From UBA2112 sp964596695 (lineage in GTDB: Bacteria; Patescibacteriota; Saccharimonadia; Saccharimonadales; Saccharimonadaceae), in assembly GCA_964596695.1 (NCBI GenBank), contig CAZQVE010000002.1, positions 1-64,000 of the forward strand: DNA of 64,000 nt. The letters are read 5' to 3'. Of the stretch, positions 25,157 through 33,610 are shown piece after piece; positions within the stretch are counted from its first letter, which is position 1; the number at the start of each line of letters is the position of its first letter. Made by a program: the position numbers and the translations under genes. The notes under the pieces are model-generated. The model ran no database searches and was not told where the DNA came from. It saw only the letters and a list, made by a program, of their open reading frames with translations.

Positions 25157-25558
25157 ATGGTCTCTGGGCATGCACCGGTCGTAAATGGCCGGAAAAACAA
25201 GTGGCGTCACGCTTGGTTGGTGATACCAGTGCTCGTGATTCTGGCAGTGTGCGGCAGCGTCTACGCGTTATCGAACAGCGAGCCGTCGTACGACGTCAAT
25301 AAGGCCGTGTTCCACGAGGGTCACCTCTACGCGAACTTTAAACCGGCTCGAGTAATCGGCGGCGATGCGGACAGGTACGTAGCTGGCACGCCTGTGGTGT
25401 ACGACACGCTGTGGGGTTCGCCGACACGTGCTGCGGAGTTCACCGACGACGATGGCACGACCTACGGAGATTGTGTCGGTGGATTCTATCCCGGTGATTC
25501 GTTCAATCCCTGGCTCAACCCGCCGTACAGAGCACTCATCTGCAAGGAACTTCCCTGA
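25157..25558 (+). CDS. Membrane-anchored or secreted protein, 133 aa
   Basis: A basic N-terminus (NGRKNKWRH) precedes one hydrophobic segment (about 19-40), then an extracytoplasmic domain of about 90 residues with two cysteines (YGDCVGGFYPGD and ALICKELP). No family recognised. Shine-Dalgarno-like GAAGGGAG is 6 nt before the ATG. The gene is GC-rich compared with the AT-rich intergenic stretch before it, and is closed by a strong terminator. Confidence 0.65.
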   Translation: MVSGHAPVVNGRKNKWRHAWLVIPVLVILAVCGSVYALSNSEPSYDVNKAVFHEGHLYANFKPARVIGGDADRYVAGTPVVYDTLWGSPTRAAEFTDDDGTTYGDCVGGFYPGDSFNPWLNPPYRALICKELP

Positions 25559-25574
25559 ACGTCCGCCACGACAA

Positions 25575-25620
25575 GGTCGTGCCTGTTTTGACCCTCGGGT
25601 CATACAGGCGCGGCCTTTTC
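25575..25620 (+). terminator. Rho-independent terminator
   Basis: A 12-bp stem with two G-U pairs (GGTCGTGCCTGT with ACAGGCGCGGCC), capped by an inner TGACCC/GGGTCA stem, followed by TTTTC. It separates the small anchored protein gene from uvrA. Confidence 0.8.
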
Positions 25621-25656
25621 TCATTCTACACACTGGAAAAATCTGCAAAAAATCTG

Positions 25657-25662
25657 TATAAT
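25657..25662 (+). promoter_or_regulatory. -10 box of uvrA
   Basis: TATAAT ends 9 nt before the uvrA ATG at 25672; no Shine-Dalgarno. This supports the start at 25672 over a longer frame that would read through the upstream terminator. Confidence 0.65.
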
Positions 25663-25671
25663 AGTTTGGTT

Positions 25672-28485
25672 ATGCCAGAGGTAATACGAGTAACCGGCGC
25701 GCGCGAACACAATCTCAAGGATATTAGTGTCGAGATTCCGCGCGATAAATTGGTAGTGATTACAGGATTGTCCGGTTCGGGTAAGTCTTCGCTTGCGTTT
25801 GACACCATCTATGCCGAAGGCCAGCGTCGTTATGTAGAGAGTCTATCTAGCTATGCCCGGCAATTTCTCGGTACTATGGATAAACCTGACGTCGACCAGA
25901 TAGAGGGTCTGAGCCCGGCGATTAGCATCGACCAGAAGTCGACGAGCCGCAATCCGCGCTCGACCGTGGCGACCGTGACTGAGATTTATGATTATATGCG
26001 TCTACTGTTCGCGCGTATCGGCGTGCCGCATTGCCCGATTGACGGTGAGCCGGTGCAGCGACGGACGCCACAAGATATTATCGACACGATTCTGCAATAC
26101 GATGAGAGCAAACGGCTCATGATCTTGGCGCCAATCGTCAAGGATAAGAAGGGCGAGTTCGCGCATGTTCCCGAACAATACCGACGATTAGGCTTTGCTC
26201 GCGCTCGGGTTGACGGCGTGGTTTACGCGCTCGACGAATTTCCTGAACTGCAAAAGAACTACAAACACGATATCGAAATCGTTGTCGACCGTATCGCTAT
26301 CAATGACGACATGAAAAGCCGCGTGGCGCAGTCTGTTGAACAGGCGCTTGACCTCGGCGGTGGTATCGTTGAGATTCTCCGAGTGGATGATGACGAGACC
26401 GACGTATATTCGCAGCGCTACGCATGCGTGAACCATCCCAACGAAGAAATTCCTGAGCTTGAGCCGCGGCTATTTAGCTTTAATGCTCCGCAAGGTGCTT
26501 GTCCGGTGTGCACCGGTCTGGGTAGTCGTCTGGAGGTTGATCCGGATCTCGTGTTCAACCCTAATTTAACTATTAGCGAGGGCGCGATCCGACCGTATAA
26601 TCGCGTCAACAGCGACGCTTGGTATATGAAGCGCCTCGCGGCTGTCGGCGAGAAGCATGGCTTTAGTATGAAGGTGCCGGTCAGGGAGTTGTCTGATGAG
26701 TCACTCCAGAAGATCTTGTACGGTACCGGCGACGAAACGTATACCGTCAGTATCGGTTTGGGTCGTAACTACACGTCGACGTACGAAGGCGTGATTCCGA
26801 ATCTTGAGCGGCGCCATAAGGAGACAGATAGCGAATTTATGCGCCGTGATATCGAACGGTTCATGCGCGAACGCGAATGCCATGCATGTCATGGCGCACG
26901 GCTAAAACCTGTTGTTTTGGCGGTAACGGTGCATGGCATGAATATCATGGATGTTTGCCGCCTGGCTGTCGACGAGGCGCTGGAGCTTTTCACGAACAAG
27001 TTCGACCTGACCGAAAACGAACAGGTGATCGCTACCCAGATCCTGAAAGAAATTACTGCCCGGCTGAGCTTCATGAGCAATGTCGGCCTGACATACCTTG
27101 AACTATCACGCGCCGCCAATACGCTGAGTGGTGGCGAGGCGCAGCGTATCCGACTGGCGACACAGATCGGTAGCGGCCTACAGGGCGTGCTCTACGTACT
27201 GGACGAGCCGTCAATCGGCTTGCACCAGCGCGACAACGACCGATTAATCGCGACGCTGAAGCGCCTGCGTGATCTCGGCAATACTGTACTGGTCGTCGAA
27301 CACGACGAAGACACGATTCGTCATGCCGACTATCTGCTGGATATCGGTCCCGGAGCTGGCGTCGCTGGTGGCCAGGTCGTGGCACACGGTACGCCGGACG
27401 AAGTAGCTGCAGATCCAAGCAGTATCACCGGCAAATACCTGTCCGGCAAGGAAAAAATCGATGTGCCCAAAAAGCGCCGGCCGATCGAAAAGGATCGCCA
27501 ACTAGTGGTGCGCGGCGCGCGCGAAAACAACCTCCAGAATATCGACGTAGCGTTTCCGCTTGGGGTTCTGACTGTCGTGAGCGGAGTTAGTGGTAGTGGT
27601 AAGTCAACACTGGTGAATGATATTTTGGCCAAAGAGCTCTCGGCTCGATTGCATCGTAGCCAGGAAGTGCCGGGTGCGCACGATAGTATTGATGGTATCA
27701 ACCAGCTGGACAAAGCGATCGTTATCGATCAGTCGGCAATCGGACGCACGCCGCGATCCAACCCTGCGACGTATACGGGTGTTTTCACGCCGATTCGTGA
27801 ACTGTTTGCCAGCACGCCAGAAGCTAATATTCGTGGCTACAAGGCCGGACGATTCAGCTTTAACGTCAAAGGCGGTCGTTGCGAAAACTGCCAGGGCGAC
27901 GGCATGATCAAGATCGAAATGCACTTTTTGCCGGATGTCTATGTTACTTGTGATGTCTGCCATGGCAAACGCTACAACCGTGAAGCATTGGAGATCAAAT
28001 ACAACGGCAAGACCATCAGCGACGTACTGGAAATGACAGTGGAGCAAGCTGCCGGATTCTTTGCTAATATCCCTGCAATTGCACGCAAACTCGACACGTT
28101 GGTTGAGGTGGGCTTGGGTTATATCCGTCTGGGACAGCCGGCAACGACTTTTAGCGGCGGCGAAGCGCAACGTATTAAGTTAGCGAGCGAACTTTCGCGC
28201 CGCAGTACTGGCCGGACGATGTATATTCTCGATGAGCCAACGACCGGACTCCATAGCGCCGATGTCAAGCGCCTCCTGTCAATCCTGCAAAAGCTGGTCG
28301 AGGGCGGCAATAGCATGGTGATTATCGAACACAACCTCGACGTAATCAAGACCGCTGATCACATTATCGACATGGGGCCGGAGGGTGGCAATGGCGGCGG
28401 CCAGATAATTGCTAGCGGTACGCCAGAGGCAATTACGAAAGCACCAGAATCATATACCGGCCAGTACTTGAAGTCGCTGCTGTAG
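25672..28485 (+). CDS. uvrA: Excinuclease ABC subunit A
   Basis: 937 aa DNA damage sensor of nucleotide excision repair. Two ABC modules: Walker A GLSGSGKSS and GVSGSGKST, signatures LSGGEAQRIRLA and FSGGEAQRIKLA, Walker B YVLDEPSIGLH and YILDEPTTGLH. Zinc sites are CHACHGARLKP in module I and CENCQGDG with CDVCHGKRY in module II. The first CxxC site near residue 250 reads ACVNHPNEE, with His replacing a Cys. uvrC is also in the window (35.8 kb), not linked in an operon. Length is typical. Confidence 0.97.
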   Translation: MPEVIRVTGAREHNLKDISVEIPRDKLVVITGLSGSGKSSLAFDTIYAEGQRRYVESLSSYARQFLGTMDKPDVDQIEGLSPAISIDQKSTSRNPRSTVATVTEIYDYMRLLFARIGVPHCPIDGEPVQRRTPQDIIDTILQYDESKRLMILAPIVKDKKGEFAHVPEQYRRLGFARARVDGVVYALDEFPELQKNYKHDIEIVVDRIAINDDMKSRVAQSVEQALDLGGGIVEILRVDDDETDVYSQRYACVNHPNEEIPELEPRLFSFNAPQGACPVCTGLGSRLEVDPDLVFNPNLTISEGAIRPYNRVNSDAWYMKRLAAVGEKHGFSMKVPVRELSDESLQKILYGTGDETYTVSIGLGRNYTSTYEGVIPNLERRHKETDSEFMRRDIERFMRERECHACHGARLKPVVLAVTVHGMNIMDVCRLAVDEALELFTNKFDLTENEQVIATQILKEITARLSFMSNVGLTYLELSRAANTLSGGEAQRIRLATQIGSGLQGVLYVLDEPSIGLHQRDNDRLIATLKRLRDLGNTVLVVEHDEDTIRHADYLLDIGPGAGVAGGQVVAHGTPDEVAADPSSITGKYLSGKEKIDVPKKRRPIEKDRQLVVRGARENNLQNIDVAFPLGVLTVVSGVSGSGKSTLVNDILAKELSARLHRSQEVPGAHDSIDGINQLDKAIVIDQSAIGRTPRSNPATYTGVFTPIRELFASTPEANIRGYKAGRFSFNVKGGRCENCQGDGMIKIEMHFLPDVYVTCDVCHGKRYNREALEIKYNGKTISDVLEMTVEQAAGFFANIPAIARKLDTLVEVGLGYIRLGQPATTFSGGEAQRIKLASELSRRSTGRTMYILDEPTTGLHSADVKRLLSILQKLVEGGNSMVIIEHNLDVIKTADHIIDMGPEGGNGGGQIIASGTPEAITKAPESYTGQYLKSLL

Positions 28486-29115
28486 TTAACGACGTAGTTT
28501 TTTGAACAGCTTTTCACGCGTCTTGCGGTCGCTGAGCGCGTGAACGAGCGGGCCGGCAAGTGATAGAACGATGATAAGCACGACAACCGGCAAAATCAGG
28601 GTGTCGATATTGATGCCGCGGTTTTCCAGCCACGTGCCCGCGTAGAATCCGATAACCGGTATACTGATCGTCCAGAGAGCAGCGCCAATGGCGTTATAGA
28701 TCATCAAATCGCGGTAGCGCATATTGGCGACGCCAGCGACAATCGGTACGAACGATCGAACTGCTGGGATGAAACGACCCAGGATGATTGCTTTGCCGCC
28801 GTGCTTGGCATAAAACTGCTCGGCCTTTTCGACGTATTCATGACGAAACAACAGACGGTTTTCCTTTTTGACATAGCGTTTGCCTAGTCCTCGTCCGCTC
28901 CAGTATCCGATTGTCACGCCCGCGAAGTTCGCGATGAAAATCATCACGATAGCTAGCGACAGCGGGAAGTGGCCATTGGCGGCAAGCAGCCCGGCGGCAA
29001 ACAGGAGGGTGTCGCCCGGCAAGAAGAAACCGAATGGAAAACCACTCTCAATAAAAACGACCGTTACGATGCCCGGCAGGCCAAGTGAAAGAATCAAATC
29101 ATTAAGATGTTGCAT
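28486..29115 (-). CDS. DedA family membrane protein
   Basis: 209 aa. The DedA/SNARE-associated signature is clear: IESGFPFGFFLPGDTLLF, then GYWSGRGLGKRYVKK, FYAKHGGKAIILGRFIPAVRSFVPIVAG, and GAALW. About five membrane segments. DedA proteins are proposed lipid flippases (undecaprenyl phosphate or phosphatidylethanolamine) and proton-dependent transporters. I place the start at ATG 29115, 7 nt after a TACAAT -10 (29128-29123); upstream Met codons (29121, 29187) are possible. Divergent from rplY with interleaved promoters. Confidence 0.9.
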   Translation of the reverse strand: MQHLNDLILSLGLPGIVTVVFIESGFPFGFFLPGDTLLFAAGLLAANGHFPLSLAIVMIFIANFAGVTIGYWSGRGLGKRYVKKENRLLFRHEYVEKAEQFYAKHGGKAIILGRFIPAVRSFVPIVAGVANMRYRDLMIYNAIGAALWTISIPVIGFYAGTWLENRGINIDTLILPVVVLIIVLSLAGPLVHALSDRKTREKLFKKLRR

Positions 29116-29122
29116 GAGCATA

Positions 29123-29146
29123 ATTGTATCATGATTGTGGTATAAT
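29123..29146. promoter_or_regulatory. Divergent dedA/rplY promoter region
   Basis: Minus-strand TACAAT at 29128-29123 for dedA and plus-strand TGG-TATAAT ending at 29146 for rplY, only 12 bp apart. Confidence 0.55.
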
Positions 29147-29185
29147 AAGGGGAGTACTAATGCACGAAATCTTAGAGGAGAAGGC

Positions 29186-29920
29186 ATGGCGAACGATATT
29201 TCATTGAAATTAGACCCCCGGACAGCGGCCGGTAAAAAGGTTGCGCAGTTGCGTCGTGACGGCTTCGTGCCGAGCGTTGTTTATGGCGGCAAAGCTGATC
29301 CTATCAACACGCAATCGGGCATCGTGGAAACGACCAAGGTGGCACAGCAGGCCGGTAGGCATACACCTGTTAACCTGATGATTGATGGCAAGAAAAAGCT
29401 GGCAATCATTAAGACAATCGATATTGACCCCGTGAAACATCAGGTGCGTCACGTAGCTTTTCATACGATTAACCAAAACGAAGTTATTACGACTGAAGTA
29501 CCGCTTCACTTGGTAGGCCTGGGCGAAAGCGAGGCAGAGAAGGCTGGACTGATTGTCCTGCAAGCTCTTGAGCGCATCGAGATAAAAGCAAAGCCTGCTG
29601 ATCTACCTGAATCGTTGGAACTTTCGATTGCCGGCTTGGTAACGACGGAAGACAAGATAACGCTTGCCGACATCAAACTACCAAGCGGTGTTGAATTTGC
29701 CGATGCTGAACAGAATCTCGAAGTTGTTGTCGCGAATGTCTACGAACCAAGCGCGCTTCAAGCTGCCAACGAAGCTGCTGCCGGTGATGCTGAGGACGCT
29801 GAAGACGTTGAGGCTGACAATGGTGGCGACACTCCTCAGGACAACCAAGAGGAAGAGACGAAGCCGGGCGGGAAATCCCAAGACGAGCCGAAGCAGTCGA
29901 ACGTTGACGCCAACAAATGA
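29186..29920 (+). CDS. rplY: 50S ribosomal protein L25 (CTC/TL5 type)
   Basis: 244 aa. N-terminal 5S rRNA-binding domain (LKLDPRTAAGKKVAQLRRDGFVP) and C-terminal TL5 domain (VPLHLVGLGESEAEKAGL, LPESLELSIAGLVTTEDKITL), then a highly acidic tail of about 55 residues (about 190-244, Asp/Glu/Asn/Gln-rich). Here the leader is about 33 nt and a Shine-Dalgarno (GAGGAG) precedes the ATG, so this is not a leaderless gene. An in-frame TTG at 29135 lies within the promoter and is rejected. A terminator hairpin follows. Confidence 0.95.
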   Translation: MANDISLKLDPRTAAGKKVAQLRRDGFVPSVVYGGKADPINTQSGIVETTKVAQQAGRHTPVNLMIDGKKKLAIIKTIDIDPVKHQVRHVAFHTINQNEVITTEVPLHLVGLGESEAEKAGLIVLQALERIEIKAKPADLPESLELSIAGLVTTEDKITLADIKLPSGVEFADAEQNLEVVVANVYEPSALQAANEAAAGDAEDAEDVEADNGGDTPQDNQEEETKPGGKSQDEPKQSNVDANK

Positions 29921-29968
29921 TAAATTGCCTGCTTGGCACATTTTGAATTTTTCGTTTGCGATACTCAC

Positions 29969-29999
29969 GAGCCGTATATGAATACGGCTCGCTTCGTTT
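29969..29999 (+). terminator. Terminator after rplY
   Basis: 9-bp stem GAGCCGTAT-ATGA-ATACGGCTC followed by GCTTCGTTT. The tract is T-rich but interrupted. The stretch from here to 30090 holds no supported gene. Confidence 0.6.
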
Positions 30000-30092
30000 C
30001 TCAAAGAGAAAATCCAAACTGCACTCAAGCATACAATGTATGCCTCTCTAATAAAAAATCCGTCTCCAATACGGAACGGATAAGATAATCGG

Positions 30093-30141
30093 CTTAACCC
30101 GCCGTGACCAACGTAACAGATGGTCACGGCAGGGGGTTAAG
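30093..30141 (-). terminator. Long hairpin at the end of the 30142 gene
   Basis: CTTAACCC + GCCGTGACCA pairs with TGGTCACGGC + (AGG bulge) GGGTTAAG, an 18-bp stem around a 10-nt loop, immediately 3' of the minus-strand gene. Confidence 0.65.
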
Positions 30142-30597
30142 TCAGGCGGCGACGAATTGCGGCAATCGCCGACGGTCGCGACCGGGGCGGCCGTGGTATG
30201 AGCGCTGGTCGTGCTTCACGTTTCGCTTGGAGCGACGGCCGGTCTCTCGATGGTCGTCGGTCGTGGAGACTTTGAGCGTCCAGATGCCATTCAGGTAAAA
30301 CACTTCACCATCGGCGTACATGTCTTGGACGATCAGCGTGATGGTGCGGCGGCGGTGTGCAGCTTCCTGCGCGTACCTGAAGGAGCGTTGCCCCTTCTTT
30401 TCCAGCTGTTGGAACTTCTTGTCTTTCTTCAGGACGTGCCTGACGAGATCGTCGATGTCGGAGCCGACACTGCAGATGTCGTGGTTGAGTCCGCGGGCAA
30501 GTCCTCGATCCTGGTACAGGATTCGGTCGATGATTTCTCGTCGGACGAGTTCGCTCTCGAAGTGGACAGAATCGGCTGCGGTTCTGGTTTTGGACAA
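30142..30597 (-). CDS. Hypothetical basic protein, 151 aa
   Basis: Not recognised. Start is a TTG at 30597 with a strong Shine-Dalgarno (AGGAGAG) about 8-10 nt upstream; longer frames read through the upstream terminator. The N-terminal half is helical (VHFESELVRREIIDRIL), with a charged coiled-coil-like part (RHVLKKDKKFQQLEKKGQRSFR). The middle is a short beta region (TITLIVQDMYADGEVFYLNGIW), and the C-terminal 40 residues are strongly basic (RRSKRNVKHDQRSYHGRPGR), suggesting nucleic-acid binding. The gene is GC-rich and sits beside another unknown gene of similar composition. Confidence 0.6.
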   Translation of the reverse strand: MSKTRTAADSVHFESELVRREIIDRILYQDRGLARGLNHDICSVGSDIDDLVRHVLKKDKKFQQLEKKGQRSFRYAQEAAHRRRTITLIVQDMYADGEVFYLNGIWTLKVSTTDDHRETGRRSKRNVKHDQRSYHGRPGRDRRRLPQFVAA

Positions 30598-30726
30598 CGT
30601 TGCCACTCTCCTGACTTGATTTGAATGAGGTGCATCGCGAGGATAAGTTATCCGGAGTGTCGTTACTCTGCGATGGCGCAATTTTATCCTAAAACTGAGA
30701 TAAATGCAAATGCCAGAAACGATAAC

Positions 30727-30776
30727 GGACCCGGTTCCGCATGACAACGTCGTTGTTGTCGTGCGGTTCCGGGTCC
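30727..30776 (-). terminator. Long hairpin between two unknown genes
   Basis: Two 22-nt arms (starting GGACCCGG and ending CCGGGTCC) pair except for two T-T mismatches and one G-U, around a 6-nt loop. On the minus strand it follows the stop of the 30791 gene and is followed by a T-rich stretch. Confidence 0.7.
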
Positions 30777-30790
30777 TGGACTGGCGAGGG

Positions 30791-31387
30791 TTAGGCAGCG
30801 AGTATCTCGATACAGGTGCATTCGGGAACGTTTACGCCGGCTGCTTCCTGGCGGCGGAGCAGTTTCCTGCTAACCGCGATATCGACGGCGTATTCAACGT
30901 CATCCACCGTAGCACCGGGACACACCTTCCTGATGAACCGCGCCTTGGCGATCTCGTCGTAGAGATCGTCGAGCTGGCCGCCCCAGATGAATCCCCCGCA
31001 CTCCCTGGAGATGTAGCGGGTGACCATACTGGCCAGGTAGACGTACCACTCGGTGGCCGTACGCAGTTCCGCTGCGAGTTTCATGTCGGCTCTCGACGGT
31101 GCTCCTTTTCGGTGCTTCCAGTTCAACGCCTCGATGACGGCTTTGCCAGTCACCATTTCTTCGCTGAACGTCATTTTCAGCGCGCTGCGATGTTGGCGAA
31201 CCAACTTCTTGCGGGCTTTGGCGTGTTTTGCTTCGACGTCCGCGAGTCGCGGCTGTTTTGCTTGGCGGCGGCGATCCTGCCTGGTGACCACTTCTTCTTG
31301 CACGTGAACAGTCACTTCAGACCTTCCCTCGTAATCGTAATGTACCACTCCCCGACCGAAACCGGTCAGTCGCGTCACGAGACGCAC
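30791..31387 (-). CDS. Hypothetical protein, 198 aa
   Basis: Not recognised. GTG start at 31387, 17 nt after TATAAT (31410-31405) on the minus strand. N-terminal part (1-75) is highly charged and likely a long helix (RQDRRRQAKQPRLADVEAKH, ARKKLVRQHRSALK). The middle contains TATEWYVYLASMVTRYISRE and GGFIWGGQLDDLYDEIAKA, and two Cys near the end (VCPGATVDD, ECTCIEILAA). No membrane segment. Codon use is richer in G/C than flanking genes, and with the 30142 gene it may be an acquired block. Confidence 0.6.
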   Translation of the reverse strand: MRLVTRLTGFGRGVVHYDYEGRSEVTVHVQEEVVTRQDRRRQAKQPRLADVEAKHAKARKKLVRQHRSALKMTFSEEMVTGKAVIEALNWKHRKGAPSRADMKLAAELRTATEWYVYLASMVTRYISRECGGFIWGGQLDDLYDEIAKARFIRKVCPGATVDDVEYAVDIAVSRKLLRRQEAAGVNVPECTCIEILAA

Positions 31388-31455
31388 TATTTCAGTATGC
31401 GTGCATTATAACACAAACTGGTTATGAATGCAACGATACTGTTCCACGGGGGTGG

Positions 31456-32052
31456 CTATGCGATATCAGGAAAGAGGCTGTCGAGGCGTTCCTGCTCGTT
31501 GGCTTGGCGCTGTTGAAGGTCGTAGACTTTGCCTAGTTCGTCGAACAATTGGTCTGTATCATAATTAGTAAGGTCTCGCGTGTCCCATGTTTGCAGGGAC
31601 TCGCCGAGAATATCCATATTCAAAGCCGACATTCTGGTCTGCGGTTTGCCTTCGCGATTCTTACCGTGATACTCGATGTAATAGCTGGTCTGGAGTGGTG
31701 GCGGTGTTCCCGGCTCCATGCATTGCTGATGGATTTCGGAGCCGATGACGACTGCATACGATTCACGAGTGGGATTTTTGTAGCGGTGGTAGGTGAGCAC
31801 GGCAGTTGTTTCGGTCAGAGGCCACATCCATCCGGATGACATACCACTTTCCATATAGTTGAAGGTACGCTTGATTGAGAAGTAATCGGTGGTAGATACC
31901 GACGAGGCTGCTTGCTCTGCGCTGGGCTGTTCCTGTGATACAAGTAATTCGTCTATAAGGTCAGTGATTATTTCCAGGCTCTCACGATCAGCGTCCTGGT
32001 ATTCCAGACGCTCTAGGTGCGGCATGCGGAAACGTTCCGACCGATCATTCAT
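31456..32052 (-). CDS. Hypothetical protein, 198 aa
   Basis: Not recognised; no signal or membrane segment. The ATG at 32052 (MNDRSERFRM) is 10 nt after TAGTAT (32068-32063) and is preferred over a start 36 nt upstream. Visible features are an acidic helix (DADRESLEIITDLIDELLV), a central beta-rich part with YFSIKRTFNYMESG, AVLTYHRYKNPTRESYAVVIG and SYYIEYHG, and a C-terminal helix (FDELGKVYDLQQRQANEQER). Divergent from trhO; the two start codons are 58 bp apart. Confidence 0.7.
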   Translation of the reverse strand: MNDRSERFRMPHLERLEYQDADRESLEIITDLIDELLVSQEQPSAEQAASSVSTTDYFSIKRTFNYMESGMSSGWMWPLTETTAVLTYHRYKNPTRESYAVVIGSEIHQQCMEPGTPPPLQTSYYIEYHGKNREGKPQTRMSALNMDILGESLQTWDTRDLTNYDTDQLFDELGKVYDLQQRQANEQERLDSLFPDIA

Positions 32053-32095
32053 GCACTTGATGATACTACGAGTCCACCTCTTTGTCATCAGATGG

Positions 32096-32101
32096 TATAA
32101 T
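32096..32101 (+). promoter_or_regulatory. Extended -10 of trhO
   Basis: TGG-TATAAT, with the hexamer ending 9 nt before the ATG at 32111; no Shine-Dalgarno. Confidence 0.65.
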
Positions 32102-32110
32102 ATTCAGTAA

Positions 32111-33010
32111 ATGCAGAGGATACTACTTTATTACAAATTCACGCCGATCCGCGATCCGGAGGCGGTCATGCTATGGCAAAAAACGTTGTGCGATAGCCTT
32201 GATCTGCGTGGCCGCATACTCGTCAGCCGCCATGGATTGAACGGTACGGTCGGTGGCGATATGAAAGACCTGAAAAAGTACATAAAGGAAACGAAAAAGT
32301 TTCCTAGTTTCAAAAATATCGTGTTCAAATGGTCCGATGGCGGTCGCGAGGACTTTCCGCGCATGAGTGTGAAACATCGTCGCGAACTGGTCGGGTTCAA
32401 GGCGAGCGATGAAGAGTACGACGTGGACGAAAATGGCGTGGTTGGCGGCGGACAACACCTCAAGCCAAAGCAGGTTCACGAGCTGATCGAAAAGTATGGT
32501 GACGACGTGGTGTTTTTTGATGGTCGTAATGCTCATGAAGCCAAAATTGGTAAGTTCAAGAATGCCATCGTGCCAAATACCAACACGTCGCGCGATTTTA
32601 TCGCCGAACTCGAAAGCGACAAATATGATGACATCAAAGACAAGAAAGTCGTTACGTATTGTACGGGCGGTATTCGCTGCGAAGTTATCAGCGCAATGAT
32701 GAAAAAGCGTGGTTTCAAGGACGTGTATCAAATCGACGGCGGTATCGTGAAATATGGTGAAGCATATAGTGACGATGGATTATGGGAGGGGTCGCTACGT
32801 GTGTTTGATGACCGTATGACGGTCGACTTCTCTGATCATGCCAAGACTATCGGCGAGTGTACGCATTGTGGCGGCCCGACAAACAACTTCGAAAATTGTG
32901 CGCGTGCCGAGTGTAATGACTTGGTACTGATATGTTTGAACTGCAAGCAAAATCCTGAGCTGCTTTATCATACCGAGGCCTGTCGTGAGCCGGCGAGGAC
33001 GGCTGCCTAG
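32111..33010 (+). CDS. trhO: tRNA uridine 5-hydroxylase TrhO (rhodanese family)
   Basis: 299 aa. N-terminal acylphosphatase-like domain (LLYYKFTPIRDPEAVMLWQ, LVSRHGLNGTVGG), then a rhodanese domain with catalytic Cys184 in YCTGGIRCE, then a C-terminal zinc-like Cys cluster (ECTHCGG, CARAECNDLVLICLNCKQ). TrhO (YceA/YbfP) introduces the oxygen of 5-hydroxyuridine at tRNA position 34 in an oxygen-dependent way. It is followed by a Nudix gene overlapping by 1 nt. Confidence 0.93.
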   Translation: MQRILLYYKFTPIRDPEAVMLWQKTLCDSLDLRGRILVSRHGLNGTVGGDMKDLKKYIKETKKFPSFKNIVFKWSDGGREDFPRMSVKHRRELVGFKASDEEYDVDENGVVGGGQHLKPKQVHELIEKYGDDVVFFDGRNAHEAKIGKFKNAIVPNTNTSRDFIAELESDKYDDIKDKKVVTYCTGGIRCEVISAMMKKRGFKDVYQIDGGIVKYGEAYSDDGLWEGSLRVFDDRMTVDFSDHAKTIGECTHCGGPTNNFENCARAECNDLVLICLNCKQNPELLYHTEACREPARTAA

Positions 33011-33576
33011 TGCCGCATATTCACACTGAGCCGGGGCAGCATGACATCACCGCCAGTGCGTTAATCGTTCGTATGGTTGATGACGAGCCGAGAGTCCTCG
33101 TGCACATGCATCGTAAGCACGGCAAACTCATGCAGCTAGGCGGTCACGTGGAAATTGACGAGACACCGTGGCAGACGCTGGGGCACGAGCTGAAGGAAGA
33201 AGGTGGCTACGATATAGCGGATCTGAAGGTGCTCCAGCCATTTGAAAGACCGCTCGAGGTAAGAGGGGCAGTTGTTCATCCGGTGCCAGTCTTGTCGAAT
33301 ACGCATAGTGTCAATCAAGATCACTATCATTCGGACTATTGCTACGCCTTCGTCGCTGATAAGCTTCCGACAAGCTCACCTGCCGAAGGCGAATCGACCG
33401 ACCTGAGATGGTTGACGCTCCATGAGCTTGGGGTTGCTGCTACCGCGGGTATCGCACTGAATGATGTTGTTGACATTTATGCGTTCGTTATTAACCAATG
33501 CTTACCAAATTACCACCAGATTGATGCTTCGGTCTTTTCGCTTTCCAAACCCAACTCCTCACTCCTCAAGCCTTGA
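33010..33576 (+). CDS. Nudix hydrolase
   Basis: 188 aa. The Nudix box is seen as GGHVEIDETPWQTLGHELKE (about 44-63) with E-G-G-Y following; the Arg of the REUXEE core is His here. These enzymes hydrolyse nucleoside diphosphates linked to another moiety; the substrate is unknown. GTG start overlaps the trhO stop by one base. The C-terminal 20 residues (ASVFSLSKPNSSLLKP) are an extension beyond the fold. Confidence 0.88.
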   Translation: MPHIHTEPGQHDITASALIVRMVDDEPRVLVHMHRKHGKLMQLGGHVEIDETPWQTLGHELKEEGGYDIADLKVLQPFERPLEVRGAVVHPVPVLSNTHSVNQDHYHSDYCYAFVADKLPTSSPAEGESTDLRWLTLHELGVAATAGIALNDVVDIYAFVINQCLPNYHQIDASVFSLSKPNSSLLKP

Positions 33577-33610
33577 CGGTCGTGTGTAGGAGGTGTACTC
33601 TCGCTAGAGC

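Noticed and set aside
30211..30624. 137-codon plus-strand frame opposite the 30142 gene
   Set aside because: The minus-strand frame has a strong Shine-Dalgarno and a closing hairpin; the plus frame has neither.
30704..31411. 235-codon plus-strand frame opposite the 30791 gene
   Set aside because: It would begin just before a 50-bp hairpin and has no promoter or ribosome-binding site, whereas the minus-strand frame has TATAAT upstream and a terminator-like hairpin downstream.
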